A stretch of 37,500 nt of DNA, taken from NCBI GenBank assembly GCA_905221605.1, contig CAJNDS010002582.1, positions 1-37,500 on the forward strand, read 5' to 3'. A program made the translations under genes and the position numbers. Numbering within the stretch: the stretch's first letter is position 1; each line of letters starts with the position of its first letter. Below the pieces are notes generated by a model. That model saw only the letters and a list, made by a program, of their open reading frames with translations. It was not told the DNA's origin and did not search any database. Shown one piece after another: positions 23,390-35,022 of this stretch. Origin of the DNA: Symbiodinium natans. Taxonomy: Eukaryota; Sar; Dinophyceae; Suessiales; Symbiodiniaceae.

Positions 23390-23475
23390 GCCCTTATATC
23401 CTTTTTTGTAGGGTTGGGGTTCCCTTGTAGTCCCCTTAAACCAAAATGGGCACCCTTTTATTCCTAGGTTACTCC
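23390..23475 (+). repeat. Dispersed host repeat, copy 2
   Basis: Matches 758-854 in order: CCCTTAT, GGTTCCCTTGTAGTCCCC, GGGCACCCTTTTA, GGTTACTCCTGGG. It lies only about 40 bp outside the viral insertion. Confidence 0.5.
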
Positions 23476-23613
23476 TGGGTCTAGTTGTGCGGGCTTGGGG
23501 GCCTCTTCTTCTTGGGTGGCTCGAAGCACAGGCGCTCAATCCACAGGCGCAGCCTCAGCGTCCTGCCAGCGCACCCAGATGGGATTTGCGGGTTGGGGTT
23601 GGGGGGCGGAGGG

Positions 23614-23696
23614 ACCCTGACCCTAAAGCCTAAACCCTAAACCCTAAACCCTAAACCCTAAACCCTAAACCCTAAACCCTAAACCCTAAACCCCCC
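23614..23696. repeat. CCCTAAA array
   Basis: About nine consecutive CCCTAAA units preceded by degenerate ones. Confidence 0.92.
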
Positions 23697-23801
23697 TAGT
23701 TTGATGTTCAGGAAAAACCGAGCTCGGACTCATAATGCGGAGGTGGTAGAGACTCGCAGCCCACGGCAAAGGATCGAAGCCCAAAAGCCCCGACGGTTTT
23801 G

Positions 23802-23885
23802 GGTTTGAGGGTTTGAGGGTTTAGGGTTTAGGGTTTAAAGGTTTAGGGTTTACGGTTGGGTTTAGTATGTTCAGGGGGCGGGGTG

Positions 23886-23920
<35 letters not shown>
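23802..23920. repeat. TTTAGGG/TTTGAGGG array ending in a 34-G run
   Basis: Degenerate TTTAGGG units (23802-23863), a short unique piece, and an uninterrupted G run at 23887-23920. The long G run is a likely site of length error in the assembly. Confidence 0.9.
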
Positions 23921-23922
<2 letters not shown>

Positions 23923-24830
23923 CCTAAAATAGGGGTTAGAGCATTGAGGGGTGTATAAGAGGTAGCCCCATTCGGGGAAGCATCCTAACCCTCTACAAAC
24001 CCTGAAAGAACCCATGTCCTAAGTCTTCAAGCCCTAAGGAACCGGTCCCTGTATGCCCATCGAAACAACCCAGAAACATAAACACTCAAGGGCGGGTTTA
24101 GGGTTTTGGGTTTCGGCTGCGTCTTACACATAGGAACCTTTAAGCCTTGGCCCCTCTTTGATTCGGCTATAGATGGCTGTGAGTAGGGAATAAGGGGATC
24201 AGGGACCCTAAAAAATAGTAGCTTAGGTAGACCTTATAGGAGGCAGAATCATGATAAGGCATCTAGTGCCGCAAGGAAGTTGCGGGACTTGACCCGTCGG
24301 TAGGGCCTTAGGATAGTTTGCATCTCAGCACCTTGCTCGGTTTAGGGCTTAGGGCTTTGGGGTTTAGGCGACCTGTTTAGAGTCCGGTTTAGGTGTTTCG
24401 AGCCATTGGAATCCTGAAAAACCCAAAGCCTAAATCCCATAAAGAAGCTGGGGTCCCAGGTTCAGTGCGTCAGGGGTTCAGGTCAGGGCATGGTTCCCCC
24501 TTTGACCTTGGTTGTGCCGGAATGCTGTGCACCTTCCCCTTTTATGGGGGGGTGGGGGGGGGGGGGGGGTTGTCTAAGTTGCTTTTTTTTGCTGCTACAC
24601 CCTAGACCCAAGACCCCTCAACCATGGCTTAAGCTCGCTGCAAAAGGGCTCTCCTCGGCGTTCTTTCCGGGATGAGTTGGATCCAATATCCCGTGTGATA
24701 AGGCCCAAACAGGTCCAATTCCAGAGGCATGGGTGTAAGCAAGAGGTTGCAAGAAGTCACCAACTCAGAAGAACCACTTGGGCAAAGGCTTTCTCCCTAA
24801 AGTCCCAAAGCCCGAAGCAGCAAGTTGAGA

Positions 24831-24913
24831 GGGTTTAGGGCTTAGGGGTTTAGGGTTTAGGGCTTATAGGGGTTTAGGGTTTAGGGTTTAGGGTTTAGGG
24901 TTTAGGGTTTAGG
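24831..24913. repeat. TTTAGGG array with variants
   Basis: TTTAGGG units mixed with CTTAGGG and TTATAGGGG. Confidence 0.9.
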
Positions 24914-25024
24914 AAACACAAGAAGCCCAACATTTCGAGGCACCCGAAGCCTAAGAGCCATCGGAGCCATGGGCACGACATGCTCCCTTCCCTCATGCCT
25001 TGGGGACTACAGGCCGGTTTCGGC

Positions 25025-25094
25025 GTTTAGGGCTTAGGGTTTAGGGTTTAGGGTTTGGGGTTTGGGGTTTAGGGTTTGGGGTTTAGGGTTTAGG
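25025..25094. repeat. TTTAGGG/TTTGGGG array
   Basis: Alternating TTTAGGG and TTTGGGG units. Confidence 0.9.
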
Positions 25095-25208
25095 CCCTGG
25101 GGCCCTCAGTCCTGGCATGAAGCAGCTTCCAGGCTCAGAAGGGTTTAGGGCCGTTAAGGGCTTAGGGGTTTCTGATCTGGGGACCTGAGGCGGGGCTTAG
25201 GGTGCCGA

Positions 25209-25285
25209 AGGGTTTAGGGTTTAGGGTTTAGGGTTTAGGGTTTAGGGTTTAGGGTTTAGGGTTTAGGGTTTAGGGTTTAGGGTTA
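25209..25285. repeat. TTTAGGG array
   Basis: About eleven units in the G-rich orientation, facing the CCCTAAA array at 25370-25432 across roughly 85 bp. Confidence 0.92.
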
Positions 25286-25369
25286 GCTACTAGTAGTTCA
25301 GGATTTAGGGCTTCTAGCCCCAGGACCCGAAACCCTAAGTTCATCCTTCCGTCCGGTTTGGGGCTTCTA

Positions 25370-25432
25370 GCCCTAAACCCTAAACCCTAAACCCTAAACC
25401 CTAAACCCTAAACCCTAAACCCTAAACCCTAA
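25370..25432. repeat. CCCTAAA array
   Basis: About nine units in the C-rich orientation, opposite to the array at 25209. Confidence 0.92.
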
Positions 25433-25675
25433 GTTCTTGCTTCGGTCCCGGCCTGGATTCGGCTCTGGGTTCAAAACGCGGGGGAGTCTCGATCCTAAGC
25501 CACGAAATCTCCCACAGCCCTAGCAAGGCCTCTAAGACTCAAAGAACCCAAAATCACTTAAAGAAGGCATACAAGTCAAATCATATATATATACATATAT
25601 ATGTATATGTTTCTGCATATGTGTATAAATAAATTATTTTTGACTTCGAACATCCCCACCCTCTCTTGGTAGAGA

Positions 25676-25890
25676 TACTCTGGGGTTGGGCACTCCAGGG
25701 AGGGAGAGTCTGGGGTTGGGCACTGCAGGGAGACTCTGGGGCTGGGCACTCCGGGGACACTCTGGTTGGGCGCTCCAGGAAGACTAACCACCCCGGGGAC
25801 ACGCTGGGTTGGGCACTCCAACTAAAGACTCCAGAATTAGATACTCCGGCTGGGCACTCCGGGGACACTCTGGGGTTGGGCACTCCAGGG
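25676..25890. repeat. Minisatellite with GGGTTGGGCACTCC core
   Basis: Seven or more imperfect units of about 27-35 bp, each with a CTCTGGGGTTGGGCACTCC-like core. The open frames across it are repeat translations, not genes. Confidence 0.85.
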
Positions 25891-26388
25891 AAGAGTTGAG
25901 TTTAAAATCTAACACCGAGGGTGGGAAATAGATCAAAAACATAAATAAGTAAATAAAATACATGTGTTTGTGTATTTGTGTGTCTATTCTTCTGTTTGCG
26001 GATCTCTATATACTTTAATGTATATTCCTAAATCAGGGGGTGTTGGGCTTTCTGGAAGAATTCGAACATCATGCTTGGCCCGCCTTGTCCGAGTGTGAGC
26101 GACTATACAGAGCACCTCACGCACAGAGTTCAATAGATCCCCAAATAGGGTTTAGGGTTCAGGGTAGATCCCCTTATAATGAGGACCCCACTTACGTACC
26201 CCTAAACCCTACACCTTGATTTAGTAGGCAGGGCTTCTAGGCGCTTGGGATATTTCATGGTTTCCCTTCAATTGGGTTTAAGAGCATCGCGTTTTAGAAT
26301 TTGTTTCCAGAGGAGTCTTGATGGCCATCCTAGTTAAGCATGGTGGCTTGGGCACATTCGCATTAGGGGTCGGTTTCTCGATTTGCAG

Positions 26389-26460
26389 TAAACCCTAAAC
26401 CCTAAACCCTAAACCCTAAACCCTAAACCCTAAACCCTAAGCCCTAAACCCTAAACCCTA
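26389..26460. repeat. CCCTAAA array
   Basis: About ten units, one of them CCCTAAG. Confidence 0.92.
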
Positions 26461-26588
26461 ATAAAACAGTTTCGCGTAAGCCATACAGTCGTTCTGTAAG
26501 CAAGGCCTGACTTGGAGCACATACGACACACAACACAAACAACACACGCACACAACACATGGCCCTTTCCTTGGGATCCTAGAATGCT

Positions 26589-26670
26589 CCCCCCCCCCCC
26601 CCCCCCAAAAAAAAAAAATAAAAGTAATAATAATAATAATAAATAATAAAATAAAAAAAATAACATAAAA
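26589..26670. repeat. Poly-C, poly-A and AAT-rich tract
   Basis: Eighteen C, twelve A, then AAT/ATA microsatellite sequence to about 26670. Confidence 0.88.
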
Positions 26671-27466
26671 CAGAAAGCAAAGGGCCTTGACGCCCCGCCC
26701 CCCCTCTCCCCAAGCAAAAAGCAAAAACAACCAAAACCTTGATCTAGGGTTTAGGGTTTAGGGTTTAGGGTTTGAGAAAGATATCCGCCCCATGGAAGCC
26801 GATGACAGGCGTCAGGTGAGCGAAACCACCTTCGCGAAGTCGAAGGTTGATCTCGTCTCCGCCGCCAAGTGCCGTGGCAGAGACTCAGCAACCCTAAGGG
26901 TCCATGTACCTGTAGAGTAGATACTTGGGCCTTAAAGGGGGTTCCCATAGAGTAGGTTTCGGGTTTAGGGTTTAGGGTTTAGGGTCTAGGGAGGGCCCAG
27001 GTACATACTATATGGTGCACCTGGACCCTTAGGGCAAGAAGGCTCTTGGGGCCCTAATTCTCCTTTAAAGGGTTCTGCTGTATGGGCCCTGAGTGTATAG
27101 GGGCTATAAGGGGTGTGTAAGGGGTACCCCTTTTAAGGGCCCATAGTAAGCGACTATGTAACTACCCGCTTTTTTGCTTCCCCCCCTCTTCCCCAAGTTT
27201 TCAAGCCCTTGTTTATTCGGGTTTGCAAAGCTGTTGCCAAGAAGCTTTGTTTGGGGCACCTTGGGTTTGAGGCTCTACTTTTTTGCCTAAGAACCCCAAA
27301 AGAATACAAAAACAGATTCCCTATATTACTCTTAATAAGGAATATTGTTGTTTTTACTTTTCCGACTTTTTCTTAAGCAAGTGGTAGGGTTTAAATGCTT
27401 GCCATGTGCTTCCCTGTTTCTGGTGGTGGTGGCGAGGGTGTTCTCTGCACATGTCCGCCCTTAGGG

Positions 27467-27598
27467 GGTAGGTAACCTTTAACCTTTTTGGTTATATAGA
27501 ATCCTATTATATGTAAAAAGGTTAACCTTTTGGTAGGTAACCTTTAACCTTTTTGGTTATATAGAATCCTACTATATGTAAAAAGCTTAACCTTTTTT
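27467..27598. repeat. 65-bp tandem duplication with internal inverted repeat
   Basis: GGTAGGTAACC begins the units at 27467 and 27532. Each contains TTAACCTTTTT and AAAAAGGTTAA-like arms around GGTTATATAGAATCC, so each can fold as a hairpin. The copies differ at about two bases, which indicates a recent duplication. Confidence 0.85.
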
Positions 27599-27743
27599 GG
27601 GCTAGGGTGTTCAGCCCCTAAGAGTGCCAGGTACATGTTCGAGTTCCTGCAGGACGCACCAGCTTTTCGGTTTGGGGGTCCTGAAGGGCAACATGCACAA
27701 GGGGTTCCCTACCATCATGGGCTATCAGGCCTTATAATCCGCA

Positions 27744-27833
27744 TAATGAACCCACCCTATAAAGGGCCTTTTAAGGTATTCTTAGGGTAATGAACCCACC
27801 CTGTAAAGGGCCTTTTAAGGCATTCTAGGGTAT
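27744..27833. repeat. 44-bp tandem duplication
   Basis: TAATGAACCCACCCT starts at 27744 and again at 27788, and both continue with TAAAGGGCCTTTTAAGG. Confidence 0.85.
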
Positions 27834-27908
27834 AATAGCCCATCCTGGTAAAAGGGAAGTTGCATGTGTGGCGGCAGCCTCAATGTCCGTTGCTCAAAAG
27901 GGTCAAAA

Positions 27909-27980
27909 GGGTTTAGGGTTTAGGTTTAGGGTTTAGGGTTTAGGGTTTAGGGTTTAGGGTTTAGGGTTTAGGGTTTGGGG
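27909..27980. repeat. TTTAGGG array
   Basis: About ten units, one of them shortened to TTTAGG. Confidence 0.92.
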
Positions 27981-28267
27981 CTCATGGACCTCCGCTGCCA
28001 GAAGTCACAACGGGTTCAGCTTTGGGATGTTCACCCTGATTATACGAACAGTCCTGATCAGAGGGATTATAGGACTCCATTATCATCCCTATGAAGGACT
28101 CTTCGTGTCAGGGGGAAGATCCCAAGGTTCAGGGTATTGTAGCGACCTCGCGCCTCGGGCACATTCGGCCCCAGGGTGCTTGCAAGGCAGTTCTGGGCAC
28201 CAAGAGTTAAGGGAGGGGGATTCAAGGGGGGAGCAGGGAAGAATAGGGAACCTTGGGTTATATACTC

Positions 28268-28308
28268 ACCCTAAACCCTAAACCCTAAACCCTAAACCCT
28301 AAACCCCC
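28268..28308. repeat. CCCTAAA array
   Basis: Five to six units ending in a short C run. Confidence 0.9.
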
Positions 28309-28432
28309 CTTGAGCCCCCCCTACTTTAGGTACCGGATACAAGAGGGTGGAGTCGGTTCCTTGTGGCTTTGGATAGGGCAGGGGCGACTGTGGGGTGACT
28401 GGTGCAGTATGTGTACTTTGGTTTGTCTCCAG

Positions 28433-28542
28433 AAACCCCTAAACCCCTAAACCCCTAAACCCCTAAACCCCTAAACCCCTAAACCCCTAAACCCCTAAAC
28501 CCCTAAACCCCTAAACCCCTAAACCCTAAACTCTAAACCCCT
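28433..28542. repeat. CCCCTAAA octamer array
   Basis: About eleven regular CCCCTAAA units, followed by ordinary CCCTAAA. This is the only long array in the window built on the 8-base unit. Confidence 0.92.
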
Positions 28543-28919
28543 TCCAACGTGGCTTCGAAGTGGGGTGTAGGCTCCTGTAATCGGACCTGACCCAGACTTG
28601 GCAGCCCTCACATCTGCGTGCCGCTGCCACGCTAGGGCAGGCTGAGAGCGCAGAGTACAGAATCGACTAACCCTAAACCCGAAACTCTAAACCGTAAACC
28701 CGAAGCCTAAACCCTATAAACTCTATACTCTAAACCCAAAACCGATCATCGGATCGGGCCTAAAATCTTCTACATGCTTGATTTCCTTCTGGGCGTTTTG
28801 GGTGCAACATGGCCTGTGCCAGCCCAATGCTGGCTTTCAGGTCTAGTTGGCATGTGCCTTGTTGCAGGAAGTGGATGATCATCCTTGCCTGTGTCCTGGC
28901 AAGCAAGTGCTGTGCACAT

Positions 28920-29600
28920 GAATTTATTTGCTTATTTATTTGTTAATATTTAGATGTATATTTATATTTATATTTATATTTATATTCATATTTATATGCA
29001 ACAAGCATATACCAAAACCTATACACGACTCAGCAGATGCGATGCATAACCTCACGTATACGTACATGTGCATAACCTTACGTATGCATACACTTTTTTG
29101 TGTGTATATACACATGTATGTACACATGTATGTTTTTTTGCATAGGGTCACACGGATAAAAGGAACACTGAGTATAGTGGCCATAGTGAATATAATGAAC
29201 ATCCTATATATTGAGCTTAATGCCTTTTATTAATGCCAATGCTTACATTAGCTATACTATTAGCTACACCGTCATGTTTTTCATCAACTAGAATTTCTAT
29301 CTCAGATACTTTAAGCATTGTATTGCATCAGTTCTGTCAGTTACATATGTTAGTTATACACTTGTTTCAAGTAAAAATTCATAATAACTCATTGAACTAC
29401 AATTTTGGTTACTTGAAATGTTGTTTGTTCTGTTCACTATCCTGCAATTTATATCTCGATTGTTTATATTCATCATTTTAGATGAAATAGTCATCTGAAA
29501 AATGAATCATGAAATTCAATCATAAGCCTTTAGACCGTTCGGCCTAAAGGGACCATCAAGCAGGCACGAAAAAGGTCGACTATTTTTCCAATTTGTATAT
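28920..29600. other. AT-rich island in the host flank
   Basis: A stretch of unusually low GC for the flank. It begins with a TATATT microsatellite (28954-28998), continues with tandem ATGTATGTACACATG-like words (29100-29130), and then with about 300 bp of AT-rich sequence. No frame on either strand is long or recognisable. It could be a remnant of another AT-rich element or a simple non-coding stretch. Confidence 0.5.
29527..29550. other. Perfect small stem-loop
   Basis: CCTTTAG (29527-29533) pairs with CTAAAGG (29544-29550), and an inner CCG-TT-CGG can also pair. It marks the edge of the AT-rich island. Its function is unknown. Confidence 0.45.
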
Positions 29601-30702
29601 ATATATATATGTATATGACATACATGAAGTTCAAGGGCCGTTATTAGAACGACAGTAACCAATCACTGTTAGTTTTAAGTGGCTTTAATGACATAGCCCT
29701 GAGAGCAGGTACGCGAACAAGCGTGTTCTCCAAGCGGCAATTCTGCGGTACGAGCAGTGCCTCGGAACAAGAAGGTGAACCTATTACAATCCCTATTAAG
29801 GACTGACTCTGTTAGTATAGGGTGGGGGGAATACCCAAAGCTGAACTGTGGGTTGCCGGATGGACAAGACCGCCAAAAGGGTTTAGGGTTCAGGGGTAGG
29901 GCTTAGGAGCAGAGAGTGTTCCTCAATTGGGGTATGGCACCTGGCGTGATGTGGGGCACAGAAAGATATTCCTAGATTCACGGGTTGTGGGGTCTTCTGG
30001 GCTCCGGGTTGTCATGCTGATCGGCAAAGCTTTGCGAAACATTCCGGTCGGAGTCGGATTCAGAGAGTCTCCTGTATGGACTCAGAGGGGCGCCGTTTGA
30101 GGAGTTGAGGGTTTAGGGTTTAGGGTTTAGGGTCCTAAACCCATCCTTCAAAACATGACTGAGAGGTCTTCTATAGTTGGGGTTTCGGCGACGAGGGTGG
30201 AACCCCGAGAAAATGCCATAGATTCACAGATCCCTGGCCAGAGAAAGAGTGACCAAGAACATTAAGATCATACAGGGTTTAGGGTTTAGGGTTTAGGGTT
30301 TAGGGTTTAGGGTTTAGTAATTTTAGAGCCGAGTCGCACGACTAGACTGGACTACCACGGACTTCTCGCAGCGCACAACGCCGGGTGGCCTTTTCGTGGA
30401 CTTTGAAGGTCCCAGGGGGCATTCCAGGGGAATAAACAGATACATCAACAAGCAAAACAACCAAATATGTATGTGTGTAAATATATATATATATGTATAT
30501 GTTTATTATATATGTATACATATGCGAAATCAACATACACATGTATGTATACGGAAGATGTTAAAGATTAGATGTCCCAGGATATGGTTGCCTTTGGTCA
30601 TGGACAACTTGGAGGAGAACGACTTGGTACCCCCTCTGGCACCAGGGCTTGCATCAGAAGTCCCAGAACGCCTCTTTAAGCCCTGGTAGGCTCTGGGGTT
30701 TC

Positions 30703-30762
30703 TAGGGTTTAGGGTTTAGGGTGTAGGGTTTAGGGTTTAGGGTCTAGGGTTTAGGGTTTAGA
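30703..30762. repeat. TTTAGGG array with variants
   Basis: TTTAGGG units with GTGTAGGG and GTCTAGGG variants. A 19-G run follows at 30831-30849. Confidence 0.88.
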
Positions 30763-32739
30763 ACTTAAAGCTTAAGCATTTCTGCCTTAAACCCGACACC
30801 CTTGGGGGGTGTTCATCTTCATCTGGCCCTGGGGGGGGGGGGGGGGGGGCTTCTGGCTTTCTAAACCCTGAGACCCAAACCCCTAAGCAAGAACCTTAAG
30901 CTCCCCGGTATAGAAAACAGTGGGTTGACTTGAACTGTGTGCTGTCAGGAACCTGTGTAACTTTAGTCACCCATAGTCAGGAGACTATAGGTATAACCAG
31001 CTGTCTTATATGTCTTAGTATAAATATAGCTATAAATAGATACATATACATATATATATATACACATATTTTTGCATATCTTTGCATACACTTTTAGTGG
31101 TATCTCATTTTCTTTTATTGTTTTCTGGGGGGGGGGGGTGGGGTGGAGGGGTTCTTTGGTGTTCAAAGTCGACAGCGGAATACCCTCCTTTAAAACCCTA
31201 AATCGGATTGGGTTTAAACGATTCAAGCGCTGAGTACGCCTCGCCATACACACGAAGATCCAAAGCAGACTCGACATCGCCCTGCGATGCGGATTCGCCC
31301 CGGCTGTGCAGGAAAGGGAAAACCCTAAATCCCGGCGAGCAGAAAAACAGGCACCCAAGCTCACACCCCTGCTGTCTTTGGGCCGGACTCTGGCGCACGG
31401 TGTCGGCTTTCCCTAAGCTCTAAACCAAAAACCCCAAACGTGGGTGCCCAAAAAAAGGCAGCACCCCAAGCCCTAAACTCCCAAAACTCAAGACTCCCTA
31501 AACCCGAAACTCCCTAAACCCTAAAGCCTAAACGACAGGGTTGGTTTGCAACCAGCTCTGGGTTGGCAAGGTCCTCAAACTCACCCTCAAGCCCTTGAAG
31601 CCCCAAGCGGTTTTCCGTTTGGCTTCAGCTCGCTGTAGTCTACAGGCAGGCCCAAACCCTAAACTTGAAACCCGATACCCTACACCCTAATAAATTGCTG
31701 GATGGGCGTCGGGACACCCCTTGTATCCCCTGATTTAGATTGACATCTCGTGATGCAAGTGCGTCAAGGCCGGAACACATGGGGTGGACTTGTAGACGAC
31801 TGCAGCAAGCCTTCAAAACCGCTAAGCAGGGTGTAGGGTTTAGGGTTTAGGGTTTAGGGCTTAGGGCGCCAACAGCCCAAGCAGTTGAAGTAGGCCGGGG
31901 TGTGAGCACCCAGGATGTGGAATGGGTGTGGCATTGCCACATGCTCTCCCCTGCGGCGTACAGGGACACTTGGGCGCGATGGCCTGCGTAGCGGTTTCAG
32001 GGCTCGGGACCCTAAACCCTAAACCTAACCCTTAACCCCGAAACCCTTGGAAGTGAGCATTGGGTATGGGGTAGCCTGGAGCGCGCGGCAATCACTGAGC
32101 CATGCGCCCGCTTCAATGCCAGCGTTCAGGGTTTGAGGGGCTTATGCAGCATCCGGATGCGTTTGGTGGTGTTTTTTCAGGCTTTGTGCTGAAGGAAGGG
32201 TAGACTTCAAGCACCTGTTGGATAACCTAGACTCAAAACTCCACGAGACCAGCCGGTCACCTTCCAAGCTGGACCATAGAAGGAAGACGTCGGCCGTCTC
32301 GCCAATGCGTCGGGAGACATCCCAGATCACATCCTGCAGCCGCGGCAGCTGGGTTCAACCGCTTCCTCTGTGCTTGTGTTTGGGGGACACGAAGTTCGGG
32401 TCCCCCCCAGTACTCTCCTGCAAACTAACATAGAAACCCCCGCAGGTGTTTTTCGACGACACTTTGTATGTTAGTTTTTCTCGCGGCCGGAATTGCCATG
32501 TTAGTGGTTTCCGTCTGGTAGATGGCAACTCGCAGCGTGCCCCCAGCCTGGAGAGGTTTTTGTCAGGAAAACCTGAAGAATACCCCAAAACTCGGAATTG
32601 CCATGATTGTAGCGCCCCAAACGGGTAAAAAACATAGCAATGCTCAGGGATGGGGTCCGGCGGGTCAGGGAGGAAGGGTGGAAGCGGGTTTCTGATAACG
32701 TAGCAAGGGGATCAGGATCAGGAGGCTCCCAGCTTCGAG

Positions 32740-33240
32740 TTTGCACAGCCTCTCACAGAAGGAGACACGCAGCAGCACACACAAACCCAACAAACAGACC
32801 AGTGGACCACTAGCATAGCAATTCCGGAGATAACCTTACAAAGCCCACTTCAGTTAGTCACGGAGGAGAGGCGAGGGATCCAGGAGTACGGGAGGGTATG
32901 GTCATGGGGGTGTGGGAGACAAGCGCTGCTAACCTAGCAGTTGCTGGACTATGCCGAAAAGGCAGAATTTTCACAGACAAGACCGCGCGCAGCAGGCGAG
33001 TTTGCACAGCTTCTCACAGACAGAGACCGCGCGCAGCAGTACACACCCACAACCCAACAAAACAAGCGAGTGGACCACTAACATAGCAATTCCGGCGAAT
33101 ACCCTATTATGGAGGGGGAGGCAAAGGTTCCAGGAGCACGGGGAGGCTGCCGTCACGGGTGGAGGGGGTAGTTCCGGGAGGTCGGGGGTAGGAGGGGGGT
33201 CGTGGGCGACGAGCACCGCTAACCTAGCAATTGCGGGAAT
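32740..33240. repeat. Diverged tandem duplication, period about 261 bp
   Basis: TTTGCACAGC(C/T)TCTCACAGA starts at 32740 and again at 33001. In both copies it is followed by GTGGACCACTA(A/G)CATAGCAATTCCGG, then a G-rich stretch with CCAGGAG(C/T)ACGGG, then GCTAACCTAGCA(A/G)TTG. Shorter echoes of the CTAACATAGCAATTCCGG word occur on both strands from about 32487 to 33510. Confidence 0.75.
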
Positions 33241-34032
33241 ATGCTCAAAAGTCCTGTTTTACAGAAGAACACTGCTAGCGTAGCGACTTCCAGGAATAGG
33301 ACTGCAAGGCCTTTTCATGCGTGTTTTCGGAGTTATTTACCACAAACATGGAAGTTGTGTGCATACCTGAGCACATCAGCCTGCTGCTAAAATTCCAGGA
33401 AAATGCCCCATCAACCCCAGCATAACCACTAACATACAATTTTCCGGAGGGGTCCTCGCCATCGCTTTTATTGGGGAAAATTAGGGGTCGAAATCGGGTA
33501 ACCGTAGCTATGTTAGTTGCACCAAATCATGCACGTAGTTTCCATGTAAGTTTGCAGGAGTGTAAGCCCCATAACCCTAAACCCTAAACCCTAAACCCTA
33601 AACCCATAGTCAGCACAAACTTCGCTAAAAAGGGGGGCCTCCTCCCCCGCCAGTTTTCGAAACTTTCTTGATGAGAAGATGCCCACGGTAGTATGCGCAT
33701 AAACTCCATAGCGGCAATATGGGCACCTTTCATTCTTAGGTTGCTGGGCAACCCTTGCAGTAGGGTTTAGGGTTTTGGTGTCGGTCGTCAATAGGATTGC
33801 AGGAAGCTCCATGAGGAGTACCTGGGGTCCCAAAAACCTACGTACACCTCCTTAGTGTCGCAGTTGTTGCGAGAAAGCCAAAGTTCCTGTCACATGGCTT
33901 CACGGATACATCCAAAACCCACTCGGGGTTTTAGCTGTGGCCCGAGGGTCTTACAGGCATGTCTTGCGAAGGCTGGATTCGAGGCACGCGTCAGAACATG
34001 GACGTGCACCCCCTGTCCCCTCCTGGCAGAGC

Positions 34033-34082
34033 AACCCTAAACCCTAAACCCTAAACCCCAAAACCCTAAACCCTAAACCCAA
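34033..34082. repeat. CCCTAAA array
   Basis: Six or so units with one CCCCAAAA variant. Confidence 0.9.
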
Positions 34083-34780
34083 TTCTTGAATCCTCATTCC
34101 TCCAGGCTGGGGGACTGAGCGGGCTTAGAAGCAGTCAAAATCGGGGTTGTAAATTTCCAGAACCTCCAAGTAATTAGGGCCCCGCTTCTGCCATTTTGGG
34201 GAGGCAGACCAACGAGTGGTACGTGGCTCGCTCGCGAACACTGCAGCCGGGGTCTTGGAGGGATTTGTCGTGCCCGCAGTGAAGGGTTTGCTTCGTAGGT
34301 ACTAGTACCCTACAAACCCTAAACCCTAAACCCTAAACCCTAAACCCTTTGCTAGAGTAGAAGCCCTACTCGAAACCTAAAGGCTGGCCTTTGTTCTTCT
34401 AGAGAGGCCCAGCAGTTTAAGGTTTTGAAAGCGAAGGAAAGCGACCTGAAACAATAAGAGGTCTTGGCCTTGCACCTTGCTTGAGGGTTGTTTTGGGGTT
34501 TCGGGTTTAGGGTTTAGGGTTTAGGGTTTAGGGTACGACGTGCAGAGAAACAAGGGGAAGAGAGAAAGGGAGAGACAACGCGTTCTTGCCCTGTGTGGAG
34601 AACAGGAGGAATACTCTCGCAGACTTGGTATCCTTCCTGCGGTGTCCTATGAGTTTTGTTGTTCTTGTTACATTCCAAGGGGGTATTAATACCATCTGCT
34701 ACTTCGGGCTCTCAGGGAATTCAGGGTCTCGCGTAAGCCGTTTAGGGTTTCGGGTGTTTGCAGGACATCCCCATCAGTTG

Positions 34781-34787
34781 AGAGAGA

Positions 34788-34856
<69 letters not shown>

Positions 34857-34857
34857 C
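34781..34857. repeat. GA dinucleotide microsatellite
   Basis: An almost pure GA tract with a few CAGA and GCGA interruptions. A second tract lies at 34977-35022. Confidence 0.92.
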
Positions 34858-34974
34858 AGGGGTGTAGTCCCTCTTAATCAGGAGGGCAAGCCATGTGTCA
34901 AGGCGTAATTTTCACACTGGACCGCAAACCCCTAGGGGCGACTCCCTCCGGGGAGTCAAGTGTACAGGAAGGAA

Positions 34975-34976
<2 letters not shown>

Positions 34977-35017
<41 letters not shown>

Positions 35018-35022
35018 AGAGA
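34977..35022. repeat. GA dinucleotide microsatellite
   Basis: A second GA tract about 120 bp after the first. Confidence 0.92.

Noticed and set aside
23821-24015. Open frame with a Pro run and NPKP repeats on the minus strand
   Set aside because: The peptide is the translation of a G run and TTTAGGG units; it carries no protein signal.
25576-25899. Several overlapping open frames rich in Pro, Ser and Gly
   Set aside because: They are different frames of the minisatellite at 25676-25890.
26787-26914. Possible exon (MEADDRRQVSETTFAK...)
   Set aside because: About 42 codons look coding-like, but they have no recognisable family, splice context or partner exons nearby, so I do not call it.
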